NCBI GenBank assembly: GCA_945866135.1
Contig: CAMBGF010000003.1
Span: forward strand, 1-52,398
DNA length: 52,398 nt
Direction of reading: 5' to 3'
Source: Bifidobacterium breve
GTDB lineage: Bacteria > Actinomycetota > Actinomycetes > S36-B12 > UBA5976
The position numbers and the translations under genes are program-made. Under the pieces are notes generated by a model. It had not been told where the DNA came from. It ran no database searches and worked only from the letters and a program-made list of their open reading frames with translations. Of this stretch, positions 25,815 to 34,643 are shown one piece after another (position 1 is the first letter of the stretch; each line of letters begins with the position of its first letter).

Positions 25815-27099
25815 CGACTTTCGCTGGTTGCGAAACTTGGTCTTGAACCATAAACCAAATGGCAGTCTCCAAAACTGGAGCCACAATTTCAATTTGCCAG
25901 AGTCTGGCTCCAAAATTCATTAACTCAACGCGCAGCAGTTCTGGGGTCTCGGGCGGGGACCAAAGTACTCGACGAATGGTTTCTGGCGTCATCAGATTTT
26001 CAACTGGCAGATTTAGTTCTTCTGCCGTGGCAGCTAATTGTCCGCGCGTGAATTCCAGTCGGCGCCAGGCCACAGGATTACGGACCTCCCAGTTTCGTGG
26101 CGCAGGCGTGCCAGTAGCTGGCAACTTAACTGGTGGCAACTGGTCTTCCGATAATTCATGCGCACGAATCGCTGCTTGAATCCAGATATCAGCATGGCGC
26201 TTAACATTTCGCAAATGCATAAATGAAAGAGTCCGCAAGTCTGTCTTTGTAGTCAGGCCAGAATTAGCAATTGTGACGATATGTGAATCTGAAAGGATTC
26301 GCCCAGCTGCGATGTCTTGTTCGCGCGCAATCTCATCACGCGCCTGCCAAACTTCTCGAACAATTGCAATCTCACGTGGACTTCGAATAACGTGCATTCC
26401 AGAAGTTCGCCGCCACGGGTCAACTCGTTCAATTGGAACAGTGGTTCGCCGGACATGATCAAATTCCTGGATAGCCCACTCACGTTTTCCAGCGGCAATA
26501 AGTTGTTGATCCAAAACATTCCAGAGTTCGATGAGGAACTCAACATCTAGCGCTGCATAATTTAGCCAGGAATCTGGAAGTGGGCGAGTTGACCAATCGG
26601 CTGCGCTGTGTTCTTTAGCTAAGGAAAATCCAAGTTGCGTTTCGATCATTGGACCTAAACCAACTCGAGGCAATCCCAATAGTCGCCCTGCTAACTCAGT
26701 ATCGAATAATCCGGCAGTTGGAACTAATCCAACTTCGGCCAGACAAACCAAATCTTGGGAAGCAGCGTGCAAAATCCAATCAACATCTTGCAATGCTGCT
26801 TGCAACAAATCTAGGTTCGCAAAACTTGTCGGATCAATTAAGTGGGAACCACAACCTTCGCGACGAAGTTGGATTAGGTATGCCCGTTGGCTAAATTTGA
26901 ATCCGCTAGCTCGCTCAGCATCTAATGCAACTGGCCCAGTTCCCTTTGAAATAGCAGCGACAATAGCAAGTAATTCCGCGGGTGTGGTAGCAATTTTGGG
27001 TAGCCCATCACGAGGCTCTGAGACCTTAATACTGTTGACTTCCGGAATCTCTTCGGCAGCAACAATAACTGCTAAGTCGTCAGTATTTTCCGATGTCAT
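25807..27099 (-). CDS. rnd: Ribonuclease D family 3'-5' exonuclease (HRDC domain)
   Basis: A 430-residue protein. The DEDDy exonuclease domain covers about residues 50-220, with the first acidic motif VALDAERA, the second near WILHAASQDL and the YAALDVEFL motif with catalytic Tyr and Asp. An HRDC nucleic-acid-binding domain follows at about 235-310 (VWQARDEIAREQD). The C-terminal part is a second helical HRDC-like region. It probably trims 3' ends of structured RNA such as tRNA precursors. Start ATG 27099 lies 11 bases after the DUF3000 stop, so the two form an operon. The dxs-rnd-DUF3000 order is conserved in actinobacteria. Confidence 0.9.
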   Translation of the reverse strand: MTSENTDDLAVIVAAEEIPEVNSIKVSEPRDGLPKIATTPAELLAIVAAISKGTGPVALDAERASGFKFSQRAYLIQLRREGCGSHLIDPTSFANLDLLQAALQDVDWILHAASQDLVCLAEVGLVPTAGLFDTELAGRLLGLPRVGLGPMIETQLGFSLAKEHSAADWSTRPLPDSWLNYAALDVEFLIELWNVLDQQLIAAGKREWAIQEFDHVRRTTVPIERVDPWRRTSGMHVIRSPREIAIVREVWQARDEIAREQDIAAGRILSDSHIVTIANSGLTTKTDLRTLSFMHLRNVKRHADIWIQAAIRAHELSEDQLPPVKLPATGTPAPRNWEVRNPVAWRRLEFTRGQLAATAEELNLPVENLMTPETIRRVLWSPPETPELLRVELMNFGARLWQIEIVAPVLETAIWFMVQDQVSQPAKVVT

Positions 27100-27110
27100 A
27101 ACTAATGGTA

Positions 27111-27686
27111 TTAGCGCTTACGGGAGAGCGCAGAAACTCCTTCTGGCAATGGCGTTAAGCCGGAACTTTTTTCAACTAATGCCAGCCAAGCTGCAATGTG
27201 AGTTGATAAGTCTGCGCCATCGGGTGACCAAGATGCGCGAATTTCTAAATCGGTATCAGTTGAGCGATCTTCTAAGCCGGCAAATGATCGGGATACTGTG
27301 CGAGTGACGGTTCCAGAGACATTGTGATAGTCCGCACCCGCATCGCGCAGGGCATCAGTTAACCAAGACCAGGCAACTTCGTCAAAGAGATCATCGGTAA
27401 CAACATCTGATTCAATTGGAGCGCGCACGAAAGAAACTACTCTAAATGTTCCATCCCAAGTCTCTTGACCCTCTGGATCATGCAGAACTATGAACCGACC
27501 TACTGCGAGTTCTTCATCGTCAGCGTCGATGGATTCCACTGCAATCGCAATGCTGTGGGGAGCTAGCCGACTCGGCGCTGGAACTTCTTCTAGGACAAAT
27601 TCTGGTCGCAGTACCGGTGATTTCAGGCTAGCTAAAGCGCTATCCCATATGTCCACGCGCGACACACCTGCTTCCAATAACTCCAT
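27111..27686 (-). CDS. DUF3000 protein
   Basis: A 191-residue protein with the family landmarks RPEFVLEEVPAPSRLAPHSIA, DDEELAVGRFIVLHDPEG, WDGTFRVVSFVRA and IEIRASWSP-like segments. No signal peptide or membrane segment is seen. The function of DUF3000 is unknown, though its gene consistently accompanies RNase D. On the minus strand TATGCT (27695-27700) lies eight bases before the ATG, again suggesting a leaderless transcript. Confidence 0.88.
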   Translation of the reverse strand: MELLEAGVSRVDIWDSALASLKSPVLRPEFVLEEVPAPSRLAPHSIAIAVESIDADDEELAVGRFIVLHDPEGQETWDGTFRVVSFVRAPIESDVVTDDLFDEVAWSWLTDALRDAGADYHNVSGTVTRTVSRSFAGLEDRSTDTDLEIRASWSPDGADLSTHIAAWLALVEKSSGLTPLPEGVSALSRKR

Positions 27687-27740
27687 TACTTATAAGCATA
27701 TGAAAAATCGACGTGATGTAGGTCGAGGCGCGCGGTTAGA

Positions 27741-27746
27741 TAGGCT
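27741..27746 (+). promoter_or_regulatory. Probable -10 box of leaderless promoter for EamA transporter
   Basis: TAGGCT lies six bases before ATG 27753, so transcription would begin at the start codon. No -35 or ribosome binding site is seen. Confidence 0.4.
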
Positions 27747-27752
27747 AACTAA

Positions 27753-28580
27753 ATGCCCGTGATTTTAGCGCTCCTTTCAAGTTTGGTTTGGGGTTTATCC
27801 GACTTTCTTGGTGGCACATTATCTAAAAAGCGCAAGGCAGTCGCAGTTATTGGTGGCTCCCAAAGTTTTGGGTTACTTTTTGTCTCGTTACTTGCAATTG
27901 GATTTCAAGCCTGGACTTGGAATCAAACTGTTTGGATAAATGGCGCGATAGCAGGCGCCATGGGTCTACTCGGACTTGTTTGTTTTTATACCGCACTCGC
28001 GACTGGCCAAATGGGAATCGTGGCGCCGATTTCTTCGCTAAGTGCGGTAGTTCCAGTCACTATCGGTTTAGTGCAAGGTGAGCGACCATCAGCAATGCAA
28101 CTTACTGGGATTGTGGTGGCATTAATAGGTGTCATTCTGGCAAGTGGACCAGAGCTAAATGGAAAAGTCGATCCGCGCCCAGTTTTCTTAGCATTATTTG
28201 CGGCCCTAACTTTTGGTTTCTGCGTTTACTTCATGGCGCAAGGTGCCCGAATCAATCCCACTATGACAGTGACTGCTATGCGCGCAGTGCAAGTCTTCCT
28301 TGTGATTATTCTGTTTTTGGCAATTAGAAATCTCGGCGGTTTAGTAAAACGTGACATACCGATGTTGGCAACTATTGGCGCCAGTGACGCGGGCGCAAAC
28401 GTGCTCTACACATTTGCAGCCTCACTCGGATTGCTATCTGTTGTTTCGGTGCTCGGATCCCTTTACCCAATCGTCACAGTGCTATTGGCTTGGTGGATTC
28501 TCAAAGAGCGATTAATGCAAATTCAATATGTAGGAATTGCTATCACTTTTAGTGGCGTTGCCTTACTTGCTCTGGGTTAG
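27753..28580 (+). CDS. EamA/DMT-family transporter
   Basis: A 275-residue integral membrane protein with about ten hydrophobic segments in two repeats, the topology of the drug/metabolite transporter superfamily. The first repeat holds SSLVWGLSDFLGG and GQMGIVAPISSLSAVVPV. The second ends in the typical SLYPIVTVLLAWWILKERL and IGIAITFSGVALLAL-type segment. Substrates in this family include metabolites and amino acids, and none can be assigned here. It is monocistronic, divergent from DUF3000 and ends 3 bases before the convergent msrB stop. Confidence 0.85.
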   Translation: MPVILALLSSLVWGLSDFLGGTLSKKRKAVAVIGGSQSFGLLFVSLLAIGFQAWTWNQTVWINGAIAGAMGLLGLVCFYTALATGQMGIVAPISSLSAVVPVTIGLVQGERPSAMQLTGIVVALIGVILASGPELNGKVDPRPVFLALFAALTFGFCVYFMAQGARINPTMTVTAMRAVQVFLVIILFLAIRNLGGLVKRDIPMLATIGASDAGANVLYTFAASLGLLSVVSVLGSLYPIVTVLLAWWILKERLMQIQYVGIAITFSGVALLALG

Positions 28581-28583
28581 TAA

Positions 28584-28988
28584 CTAACTTCCAGGTAACA
28601 AAGTCATGGAAATTGAATTAATGCAATAACGCAGATCTGTTGGAGTCTGGTAACCCTCACCCTCGAAGACATGTCCTAAATGCGAGTCGCAAGCTGCGCA
28701 ACGAATCTCGGTACGCACCATACCCATAGTTTTGTCTTTGATTTCGATTACAGATTCGGCAGCAAGGGGAGTGAAAAATGATGGCCAGCCACACCCACTG
28801 TGGAACTTTGCATCACTTCTAAATAATTCTGCGCCACATGCGCGACAAGCGTAAATGCCGCTGGTTTCAGTGTCGGTGTATTCACCAATGAAGGGAGCCT
28901 CGGTGCCCGATGCCCGCAGCACGCGATACTCCTCGGGACTTAATTCGTTGCGCCACTGCTCGTCAGACTTTTCTACTTTTTCAACCAT
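28584..28988 (-). CDS. msrB: Peptide-methionine (R)-S-oxide reductase
   Basis: A 134-residue MsrB that repairs oxidised methionine in proteins. Two CxxC pairs (CRAC near residue 48 and CAAC near residue 97) hold the structural zinc. The active-site cysteine is in RYCINS near residue 121. The HSGCGWPSFF and GHVF-x-GEG motifs are present. Length and motifs are complete. The C in HSGCGWP near residue 70 could act as a resolving cysteine. Confidence 0.96.
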   Translation of the reverse strand: MVEKVEKSDEQWRNELSPEEYRVLRASGTEAPFIGEYTDTETSGIYACRACGAELFRSDAKFHSGCGWPSFFTPLAAESVIEIKDKTMGMVRTEIRCAACDSHLGHVFEGEGYQTPTDLRYCINSISMTLLPGS

Positions 28989-29015
28989 GGCTCAAGGTTA
29001 CGGCAGAAATGAAAA

Positions 29016-29723
29016 CTACGCTTTGGTCTTTAAGTAGCGCTGGAATTTAAACTCGCCAGTTGTTGCGCTCGCTGCAAGGTGCCAGTTCAAATCATTGGGC
29101 AATACGTTTGGCAGTGCGCTTTCAATGCCTGCGACAACTGGCGAAATTGTTAAGTCATATTCATCTACAAGTTCGGCTGCGAGTAGCTGTGATAAAAGTC
29201 TAGGACCGCCTTCGCAAGTAACTTTTGCGAAACCCAAGTCGGAAAGAGTTTCAATTAGTCGAATTGTAAAATTACCATCGTTTAAAACCGGCACGACTTT
29301 AGCTACGCTAAGCAATTCACTCGAGGGTTCAATGTTGCCGGCATTAATAACTATCGTTTGCTGCTCGCCACCGTGAAAAAGGGGAGAGGTTAAATCAAAA
29401 TTTAAACTCGAACTAACTATGACAAGAGTTGGTGTGGGCCGATTTAGGAAAGCAAATTCTGCTCGTTTTTTAGGCGCTCGATAATTTTCTTGGCGAGCAG
29501 TATTTGCTCCCACTAGCAAAACATCTGAGAGTGCTCGCAACAGCAAAAGCAGCGACAAATCTTGCGGACTGGTTAAGTCGCGCGAGGTGTCATTTGGTCC
29601 GACAAATTGTCCATCTTGAGATACCACCATGTTGGCGCGCACCCAGGAAGATTTTGGCGGCTGATAATGCTTGGCTATCTCTTGTAGCGTTGCATTTGCC
29701 AAATCTAGAGCCACCAGAGCCAT
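29016..29723 (-). CDS. RibD C-terminal/dihydrofolate-reductase-like protein
   Basis: A 235-residue protein of the RibD C-terminal fold. It has NMVVSQDGQF near residue 31, the nucleotide-binding VLLVGANTARQENY near residue 67 and the CEGGPRLLSQLL motif near residue 170, typical of riboflavin-pathway reductases and related NADPH-dependent enzymes. There is no deaminase domain, so it is not a complete RibD. It may be a stand-alone reductase or a DHFR-like enzyme of unknown substrate. The start is set at 29723 because the frame further upstream runs into tRNA-Val. Confidence 0.75.
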   Translation of the reverse strand: MALVALDLANATLQEIAKHYQPPKSSWVRANMVVSQDGQFVGPNDTSRDLTSPQDLSLLLLLRALSDVLLVGANTARQENYRAPKKRAEFAFLNRPTPTLVIVSSSLNFDLTSPLFHGGEQQTIVINAGNIEPSSELLSVAKVVPVLNDGNFTIRLIETLSDLGFAKVTCEGGPRLLSQLLAAELVDEYDLTISPVVAGIESALPNVLPNDLNWHLAASATTGEFKFQRYLKTKA

Positions 29724-29747
29724 CCTTACATCCCGGCGAGACTTAAA

Positions 29748-29824
29748 TGGTGGTCGATACAGGACTTGAACCTGTGACCTCTTCCATGTCAAGGAAGCGC
29801 GCTAGCCAACTGCGCCAATCGACC
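29748..29824 (-). tRNA. tRNA-Val (anticodon GAC)
   Basis: A complete cloverleaf on the minus strand: 7-bp acceptor stem GGTCGAT/ATCGACC, anticodon stem CTTCC/GGAAG with loop TTGACAT, T arm ACAGG-TTCAAGT-CCTGT. Discriminator A and an encoded CCA end are present. Confidence 0.97.
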
Positions 29825-29893
29825 GTTGTAGAAAACTACGGTTATTCTTCGTGCTAATTGCTCAATCTTAATTATTATCTCGGTGCAATTACG

Positions 29894-29964
29894 AGGTGGA
29901 GACGGGATTTGAACCCGTGTACAGGGATTTGCAGTCCCTTGCCTCGCCTCTCGGCCACTCCACC
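29894..29964 (-). tRNA. tRNA-Cys (anticodon GCA)
   Basis: A cloverleaf on the minus strand: acceptor stem GGTGGAG/CTCCACC, anticodon stem AGGGA/TCCCT with loop CTGCAAA, T arm ACGGG-TTCAAAT-CCCGT. The discriminator is T, as expected for tRNA-Cys. The CCA end is not encoded. Confidence 0.97.
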
Positions 29965-29991
29965 GTGGTAGCCCAATTACGAGCTCTTCCG

Positions 29992-30063
29992 AGCGGATGA
30001 CGGGATTCGAACCCGCGACCCTCACCTTGGCAAGGTGATGCTCTACCACTGAGCCACATCCGC
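29992..30063 (-). tRNA. tRNA-Gly (anticodon GCC)
   Basis: A cloverleaf on the minus strand: acceptor stem GCGGATG/CATCCGC, anticodon stem TCACC/GGTGA with loop TTGCCAA, T arm GCGGG-TTCGAAT-CCCGT. The discriminator is T. The CCA end is not encoded. It is the first gene of a Gly-Cys-Val cluster. Confidence 0.97.
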
Positions 30064-30087
30064 GTGCAGGCTTAACCTGACCCCGTT

Positions 30088-30116
30088 ACCTTAGCCCAAT
30101 TAAGGCTTGGGTTCAA
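30088..30116 (-). promoter_or_regulatory. Sigma-70 promoter of the tRNA cluster
   Basis: On the minus strand, TTGAAC (30111-30116) is separated by 17 bases from TAAGGT (30088-30093), about 25 bases before tRNA-Gly. Position and spacing fit a stable-RNA promoter. Confidence 0.6.
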
Positions 30117-30136
30117 AGTCAGGCGATTTCACTTCG

Positions 30137-30142
30137 TAAACT
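30137..30142 (+). promoter_or_regulatory. Probable -10 box of leaderless promoter for pabB
   Basis: TAAACT lies six bases before the pabB ATG (30149), placing the transcription start at the start codon. No ribosome binding site is seen. Confidence 0.5.
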
Positions 30143-30148
30143 ACTGAC

Positions 30149-31213
30149 ATGACGCAAAGCCATGCCATCGCACTTTTTGGTAATCAAATGGCAACTGATT
30201 TGGTCGAAGCAACCACTGACATCAATCGATTGAATAGCGGTGGTTGGTGGGCAGTAACTCAAACTTTTGAGGGTGAATTTGCGGCTTTTCGGTTTGCAAA
30301 TGTGCAGCCCCTTGATTTCGAGGCTCTAACTGAAATGGGAATTTTCACAGTGGGTAACTATCAAAGGGTCGCCCTTGATAGCTGGAAATCATCCATGTCA
30401 CAAGCGCAATACATCCAGGCTGTCGAGGCCATCAAAGCTGACATTGCCAAAGGTTGGGTTTATCAAGTGAATCTTTGTCGAGTTTTATCGGCGCCACTTA
30501 AAAATGATCTTGACGTGCTCGGACTTTACAAATTACTAGCACAACATAATCCAGCTCCATATTTGAGCGCTCTACTTGTTCCTAAATCCATTTCTGGATT
30601 CGCTAGTGATGTTCGAATTGTCAGTGCATCGCCAGAACTGTTTATTTCCCGACATGGTCAAGTGCTGCGTTCAAGTCCAATAAAAGGAACGGCTCGCGTA
30701 GCGGATGAACTTCTTGCTAAGGATCAAGCAGAGAACATCATGATCGTGGACTTGATTCGAAATGACTTAGGGCAAGTTTGTGAGGCCGGCTCGGTTCAAG
30801 TCATAGACCTACTGCGCCTGGAGCAACATCCGGGCCTGGTGCACTTAGTCTCGGATGTTGAAGGAACATTACCTAGCAATGTGAGCTGGCAAGAAATACT
30901 TAAGGCCATGTCGCCACCGGGTTCAGTAAGTGGCGCTCCTAAGAGCAGTGCGCTTGAAGTTATCCACCGATTAGAAAAAGGACCCAGAGAGATATATTGC
31001 GGCGGATTTGGCTGGATTGACATTGCTAAAAACGTTGCGCAGATAGCAGTTGGAATTCGCACATTTTGGCAAAGTGAAACAGCAGATCAACGACAAGTTA
31101 ATTTTGGAACTGGCGCAGGAATAACTTGGGATAGTGATCCGCTTGGGGAATGGCACGAGACGGTGCTCAAAGCTTCACGGCTACTTGATATCGCTGCAAT
31201 GGAATTAGACTAA
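30149..31213 (+). CDS. pabB: Aminodeoxychorismate synthase component I
   Basis: A 354-residue chorismate-binding enzyme that aminates chorismate on the way to p-aminobenzoate and folate. The C-terminal chorismate domain is intact: SPELFI near residue 162, PIKGTARV near 178, IVDLIRNDLGQV near 200, PGSVSGAPK near 253 and GTGAGITWDSDP near 320. The N-terminal region is short compared with anthranilate synthase TrpE, which favours PabB. The neighbouring class IV aminotransferase (pabC-like) supports the folate assignment. No glutamine amidotransferase (PabA) gene is present in the window. Confidence 0.87.
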   Translation: MTQSHAIALFGNQMATDLVEATTDINRLNSGGWWAVTQTFEGEFAAFRFANVQPLDFEALTEMGIFTVGNYQRVALDSWKSSMSQAQYIQAVEAIKADIAKGWVYQVNLCRVLSAPLKNDLDVLGLYKLLAQHNPAPYLSALLVPKSISGFASDVRIVSASPELFISRHGQVLRSSPIKGTARVADELLAKDQAENIMIVDLIRNDLGQVCEAGSVQVIDLLRLEQHPGLVHLVSDVEGTLPSNVSWQEILKAMSPPGSVSGAPKSSALEVIHRLEKGPREIYCGGFGWIDIAKNVAQIAVGIRTFWQSETADQRQVNFGTGAGITWDSDPLGEWHETVLKASRLLDIAAMELD

Positions 31214-31218
31214 GAGGT

Positions 31219-32091
31219 ATGCAGGCAACACACTTCTGGGTCAATGACGAACTCGTTCCAGTAACGCAAGCTAAAGTCAGCGTGCTCGACCATGGCTTTA
31301 CTGTCGCCGATGGCGTTTTTGAAACGCTTTTGGTATTGGACGGCGAAGTTTTCGCGCGGGATCTGCATCTAACACGGCTAGCTAAGTCAGCGGCCGGTCT
31401 TGGTATTGCGCTACCCGATGTAGCTAAATTGAACTCTGCAGTAGATCAAGTGCTCAATGCTCACAAAGCTATGGATTTTGGAAGATTGCGCGTTACTGTA
31501 ACCAGTGGCTCGGGCCCACTGGGTTCTGATCGATCTAACGCAGAACCCACTTTGGTAGTTTCGATATCGGCCCAAGATAAGTGGCCAGATTCCACTTCGG
31601 CGCTGCTGGTGCCATGGACTAGAAATGAAGATTCGCCACTTGCTGGTCTTAAGACAACTTCGTATGCCGAGAACGCTTACGCACTTGAAGCGGCAAAGTC
31701 ACGCGGTTTTTCGGAAGCACTTTTTTGCGATACCTCCAAGCGATTAAGCGAAGGCACTGGATCGAATGTATTCTTAGTCTCCAATGGGGTCGTGATCACT
31801 CCTTCGGATGCAAGTGGGCTCCTCAGGGGAGTCACGCGGGATTTGGTTATCACATGGGCGCAAGAATCAGGAATTGAAATTGAACAACGTGACGTCAGCC
31901 CAGCAGAACTTTGGGATGCGCAGGAGTTGTTCTTGACTTCTTCTACTAGAGACGTATTACCAATAACCGAGTTGGCTTCATTAGATTCTGCTTTGCATCT
32001 AGGCAGCCATCGCACACTTGAAGTTGGCGCAGTGACATTAAAACTGGCGGCAATCTTTCAACAACAGCGCGCTAGAAATATGAACCCATGA
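31219..32091 (+). CDS. pabC: Class IV aminotransferase, likely aminodeoxychorismate lyase
   Basis: A 290-residue PLP enzyme of fold type IV. The catalytic lysine is in GLKTTSYAENA near residue 139, and the conserved glutamate with glycine-rich turn is in LSEGTGSNVF near residue 176. The SSTRDVLPITEL segment near residue 235 closes the PLP phosphate site. Branched-chain and D-amino-acid transaminases share this fold, so specificity is inferred from linkage to pabB, whose stop lies five bases upstream. The stop overlaps the next gene (ATGA). Confidence 0.8.
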   Translation: MQATHFWVNDELVPVTQAKVSVLDHGFTVADGVFETLLVLDGEVFARDLHLTRLAKSAAGLGIALPDVAKLNSAVDQVLNAHKAMDFGRLRVTVTSGSGPLGSDRSNAEPTLVVSISAQDKWPDSTSALLVPWTRNEDSPLAGLKTTSYAENAYALEAAKSRGFSEALFCDTSKRLSEGTGSNVFLVSNGVVITPSDASGLLRGVTRDLVITWAQESGIEIEQRDVSPAELWDAQELFLTSSTRDVLPITELASLDSALHLGSHRTLEVGAVTLKLAAIFQQQRARNMNP

Positions 32092-32543
32092 GCCCAAACA
32101 ACACTGATCAAAAACACTCGCTATCCGACATGTTGTATCGCAAATACAAGGGTGGTCGAGATTCAGTGCGCACAAACCGAACTCTTGATACAGCCTGGCG
32201 AACTGTGATTCTTGTGGTCGGACTGACGGTAGTTGGCCTTGGTCTATTCTTCTTATTGTTTCCTGGTCCTGGCTGGGCGGTAATATTTGTCGGCCTCATT
32301 ATTCTTGCCACTGAGTATGCCTGGGCACAGAGATTGCTGAATCCATTGAAAGCGTTTACGTCTCGACTAGCTCTACTATTCACGAGTCGGGAGTTCCACG
32401 AAAAGCGGATGAAGGTAATTTTGGCTACGACCATGATCATCATCACTCTTGCCTATGCATATTGGTCTAAGTGGGGAGCGACTATGCAAGGATTTGCACC
32501 ACTTGTGGAACCGATTGAGAACTTCTTCAACATCGAAATTTAA
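32088..32543 (+). CDS. PGPGW-type transmembrane protein (TIGR02611-like)
   Basis: A 151-residue membrane protein with a basic N-terminal region, two adjacent hydrophobic segments (about residues 36-56 and 60-80) joined by the diagnostic FPGPGW turn, and a third segment near residues 108-126. This matches the actinobacterial PGPGW family of unknown function. It overlaps the pabC-like gene by 4 bases and so is probably co-expressed with it. A weak hairpin (AGCCTT 32560-32565 with AAGGCT 32573-32578) follows. Confidence 0.8.
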   Translation: MSPNNTDQKHSLSDMLYRKYKGGRDSVRTNRTLDTAWRTVILVVGLTVVGLGLFFLLFPGPGWAVIFVGLIILATEYAWAQRLLNPLKAFTSRLALLFTSREFHEKRMKVILATTMIIITLAYAYWSKWGATMQGFAPLVEPIENFFNIEI

Positions 32544-32630
32544 TGATCTCCCTGTGTCCAGCCTTTATGTTTAAGGCTTAATACACCCCTAGAATTAGGT
32601 CATTATCTTCTTGGACAAGGAATCCACGTT

Positions 32631-34634
32631 TTGAACGTACTTGTAGGACCCGATCGAGTTAGTACTATTCTCGATTCTGGTGCGTGCGCTTACGACGCCG
32701 TTGGAGATAAAGCCCGCCAAGTCGTCGTTGCTCGAGTAAATGGCGAAGTAGTTGACCTCAGCCACCAATTAAGTGATGGCGATCACGTTGAACCAATTCT
32801 GATCTCAGATTCAATTGGTTTGTCGGTTTTGCGGCACAGCGTTGCCCACATAGTTGCGCAGGCTACGCAGGCAGTTTTTACCGATGTCAAACTTGGCATT
32901 GGTCCGCCAACTAAAGATGGTTTCTTTTACGATTTCGGAACAACCCGAACTTTTACACCTGAAGATTTGCTAACTATTGAAAAAAAGTGTGTCGAAATTA
33001 TTAATTCTGGACAGCAATTCGCTAGACGTGTCACAACGCGCGAAGCAGCCCGCATAGAACTAAAGAGTGAACCATTTAAGATCAGGCTTCTTGGCGCAGA
33101 CGATGACGCAACTGTAATGTCCGAGGACGTAATGGAAGTTGGCGGCGGCGAGCTCACAATTTACGACAACATTGATTTGCGAAGTGGCGAACTGCGCTGG
33201 TGCGATTTATGTCGTGGACCTCATGTGCCCGACACTCGATACATTGATGCGCGCGCAATAAAGTTAATGCGAACTTCAGCTGCATATTGGCTTGGTGACC
33301 AAAAAAATGAGTCCATGCAACGTGTTTACGGAACTGCTTGGCCAACTAAAGATGGTTTGAAGCAATACCTAAACATGCTGGAAGAAGCAGAGAAGCGCGA
33401 TCATCGTCGGCTTGGCATTGATCTGGATCTATTTTCATTCCCAGATGAAATTGGTTCGGGTCTTGCGGTATTTCATCCAAAAGGTGGAGTTATTCGCCGT
33501 CAGATGGAGGACTACTCGCGAGTTCGCCATGAAAGTGCGGGTTACCAGTTTGTTTACACACCACACATAACCAAAGGCGCACTTTTTGAGCAATCGGGAC
33601 ACTTGGACTGGTATCGCGAAGGAATGTTCCCTGCGATGCATCTTGACGAAGAACTTCACGAAGATGGCACCGTAAAAAAACAGGGCCAAGATTATTATTT
33701 GAAACCAATGAACTGCCCGTTCCATAATCTAATTTACAAATCACGCGGTCGCTCGTATCGAGAACTCCCGCTCCGGCTCTTTGAATTTGGTTCGGTTTAT
33801 CGTTACGAAAAGTCTGGAGTGATCCATGGCTTAACGCGAGTGCGCGGTATGACCCAAGATGATGCGCATATCTACTGCACCCCAGATCAAATGGGCGGCG
33901 AACTGCAAAACCTACTCAGCTTCGTTCTTGATCTATTGCGAGATTACGGGCTAGATGATTTCTACTTGGAACTTTCCACCCGCAATCCGGAAAAATCAAT
34001 TGGCACCGAACAGGAATGGGAGCAAGCTACGGCTGCTCTCGCGCAAGCTGCCCAGCAATCCGGACTTGAGTTAGTTCCAGATCCTGGCGGCGCAGCGTTT
34101 TATGGACCAAAGATTTCAGTGCAAGCACGAGATGCCATCGGGCGCACTTGGCAGATGTCAACAATTCAAGTGGATTTCCAATTACCCCAGAGATTTGAAC
34201 TTGAATATCAAAGCGCAGAAGGCACCCGCGAACGTCCGATAATGATTCATCGCGCGTTGTTTGGATCTATTGAGCGTTTCTTTGGTGTGCTACTTGAGCA
34301 TTATGCTGGCGCTTTCCCACCATGGTTAGCTCCCGTTCAAGTGGTTGGGATCCCAATTGCTGACGTACATATTGAATATTTAGAAGATGTCGCAGCGAAC
34401 TTACGAATGCAGGGGATTCGCGTTGAAGTTGACGCATCCGATGAACGGATGCAGAAAAAGATTCGCACAGCGCAAACCCAAAAAGTACCTTTTATGTTGA
34501 TTGCGGGCGATGAAGATGTCGCAGCCCAGGCCGTTTCATTTAGATACCGTGATGGGTCCCAAGAAAATGGCGTTCCAATTGCTCAGGCCATTGCGAAAAT
34601 TGTAGAAATAGTTGCTTCACGTGAGCAGATCTAG
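32631..34634 (+). CDS. thrS: Threonyl-tRNA synthetase
   Basis: A 667-residue class II aminoacyl-tRNA synthetase charging tRNA-Thr. A short TGS domain covers residues 1-60. The editing (SAD) domain contains [10 protein letters not shown] near residue 70 and the [10 protein letters not shown] motif near 190. The class II core has [23 protein letters not shown] and [12 protein letters not shown]. The C-terminal anticodon-binding domain starts near residue 565. A TTG start at 32631 follows AAGGA by nine bases. The upstream region has TAGAAT (32590-32595) as a possible -10 box and no visible T-box riboswitch. Confidence 0.96.
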   Translation: MNVLVGPDRVSTILDSGACAYDAVGDKARQVVVARVNGEVVDLSHQLSDGDHVEPILISDSIGLSVLRHSVAHIVAQATQAVFTDVKLGIGPPTKDGFFYDFGTTRTFTPEDLLTIEKKCVEIINSGQQFARRVTTREAARIELKSEPFKIRLLGADDDATVMSEDVMEVGGGELTIYDNIDLRSGELRWCDLCRGPHVPDTRYIDARAIKLMRTSAAYWLGDQKNESMQRVYGTAWPTKDGLKQYLNMLEEAEKRDHRRLGIDLDLFSFPDEIGSGLAVFHPKGGVIRRQMEDYSRVRHESAGYQFVYTPHITKGALFEQSGHLDWYREGMFPAMHLDEELHEDGTVKKQGQDYYLKPMNCPFHNLIYKSRGRSYRELPLRLFEFGSVYRYEKSGVIHGLTRVRGMTQDDAHIYCTPDQMGGELQNLLSFVLDLLRDYGLDDFYLELSTRNPEKSIGTEQEWEQATAALAQAAQQSGLELVPDPGGAAFYGPKISVQARDAIGRTWQMSTIQVDFQLPQRFELEYQSAEGTRERPIMIHRALFGSIERFFGVLLEHYAGAFPPWLAPVQVVGIPIADVHIEYLEDVAANLRMQGIRVEVDASDERMQKKIRTAQTQKVPFMLIAGDEDVAAQAVSFRYRDGSQENGVPIAQAIAKIVEIVASREQI

Positions 34635-34643
34635 GTCTAATCA

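Noticed and set aside
32544-32630. T-box riboswitch before thrS
   Set aside because: Only 87 bases with a weak 6-bp hairpin; no T-box consensus and too short for the structure.
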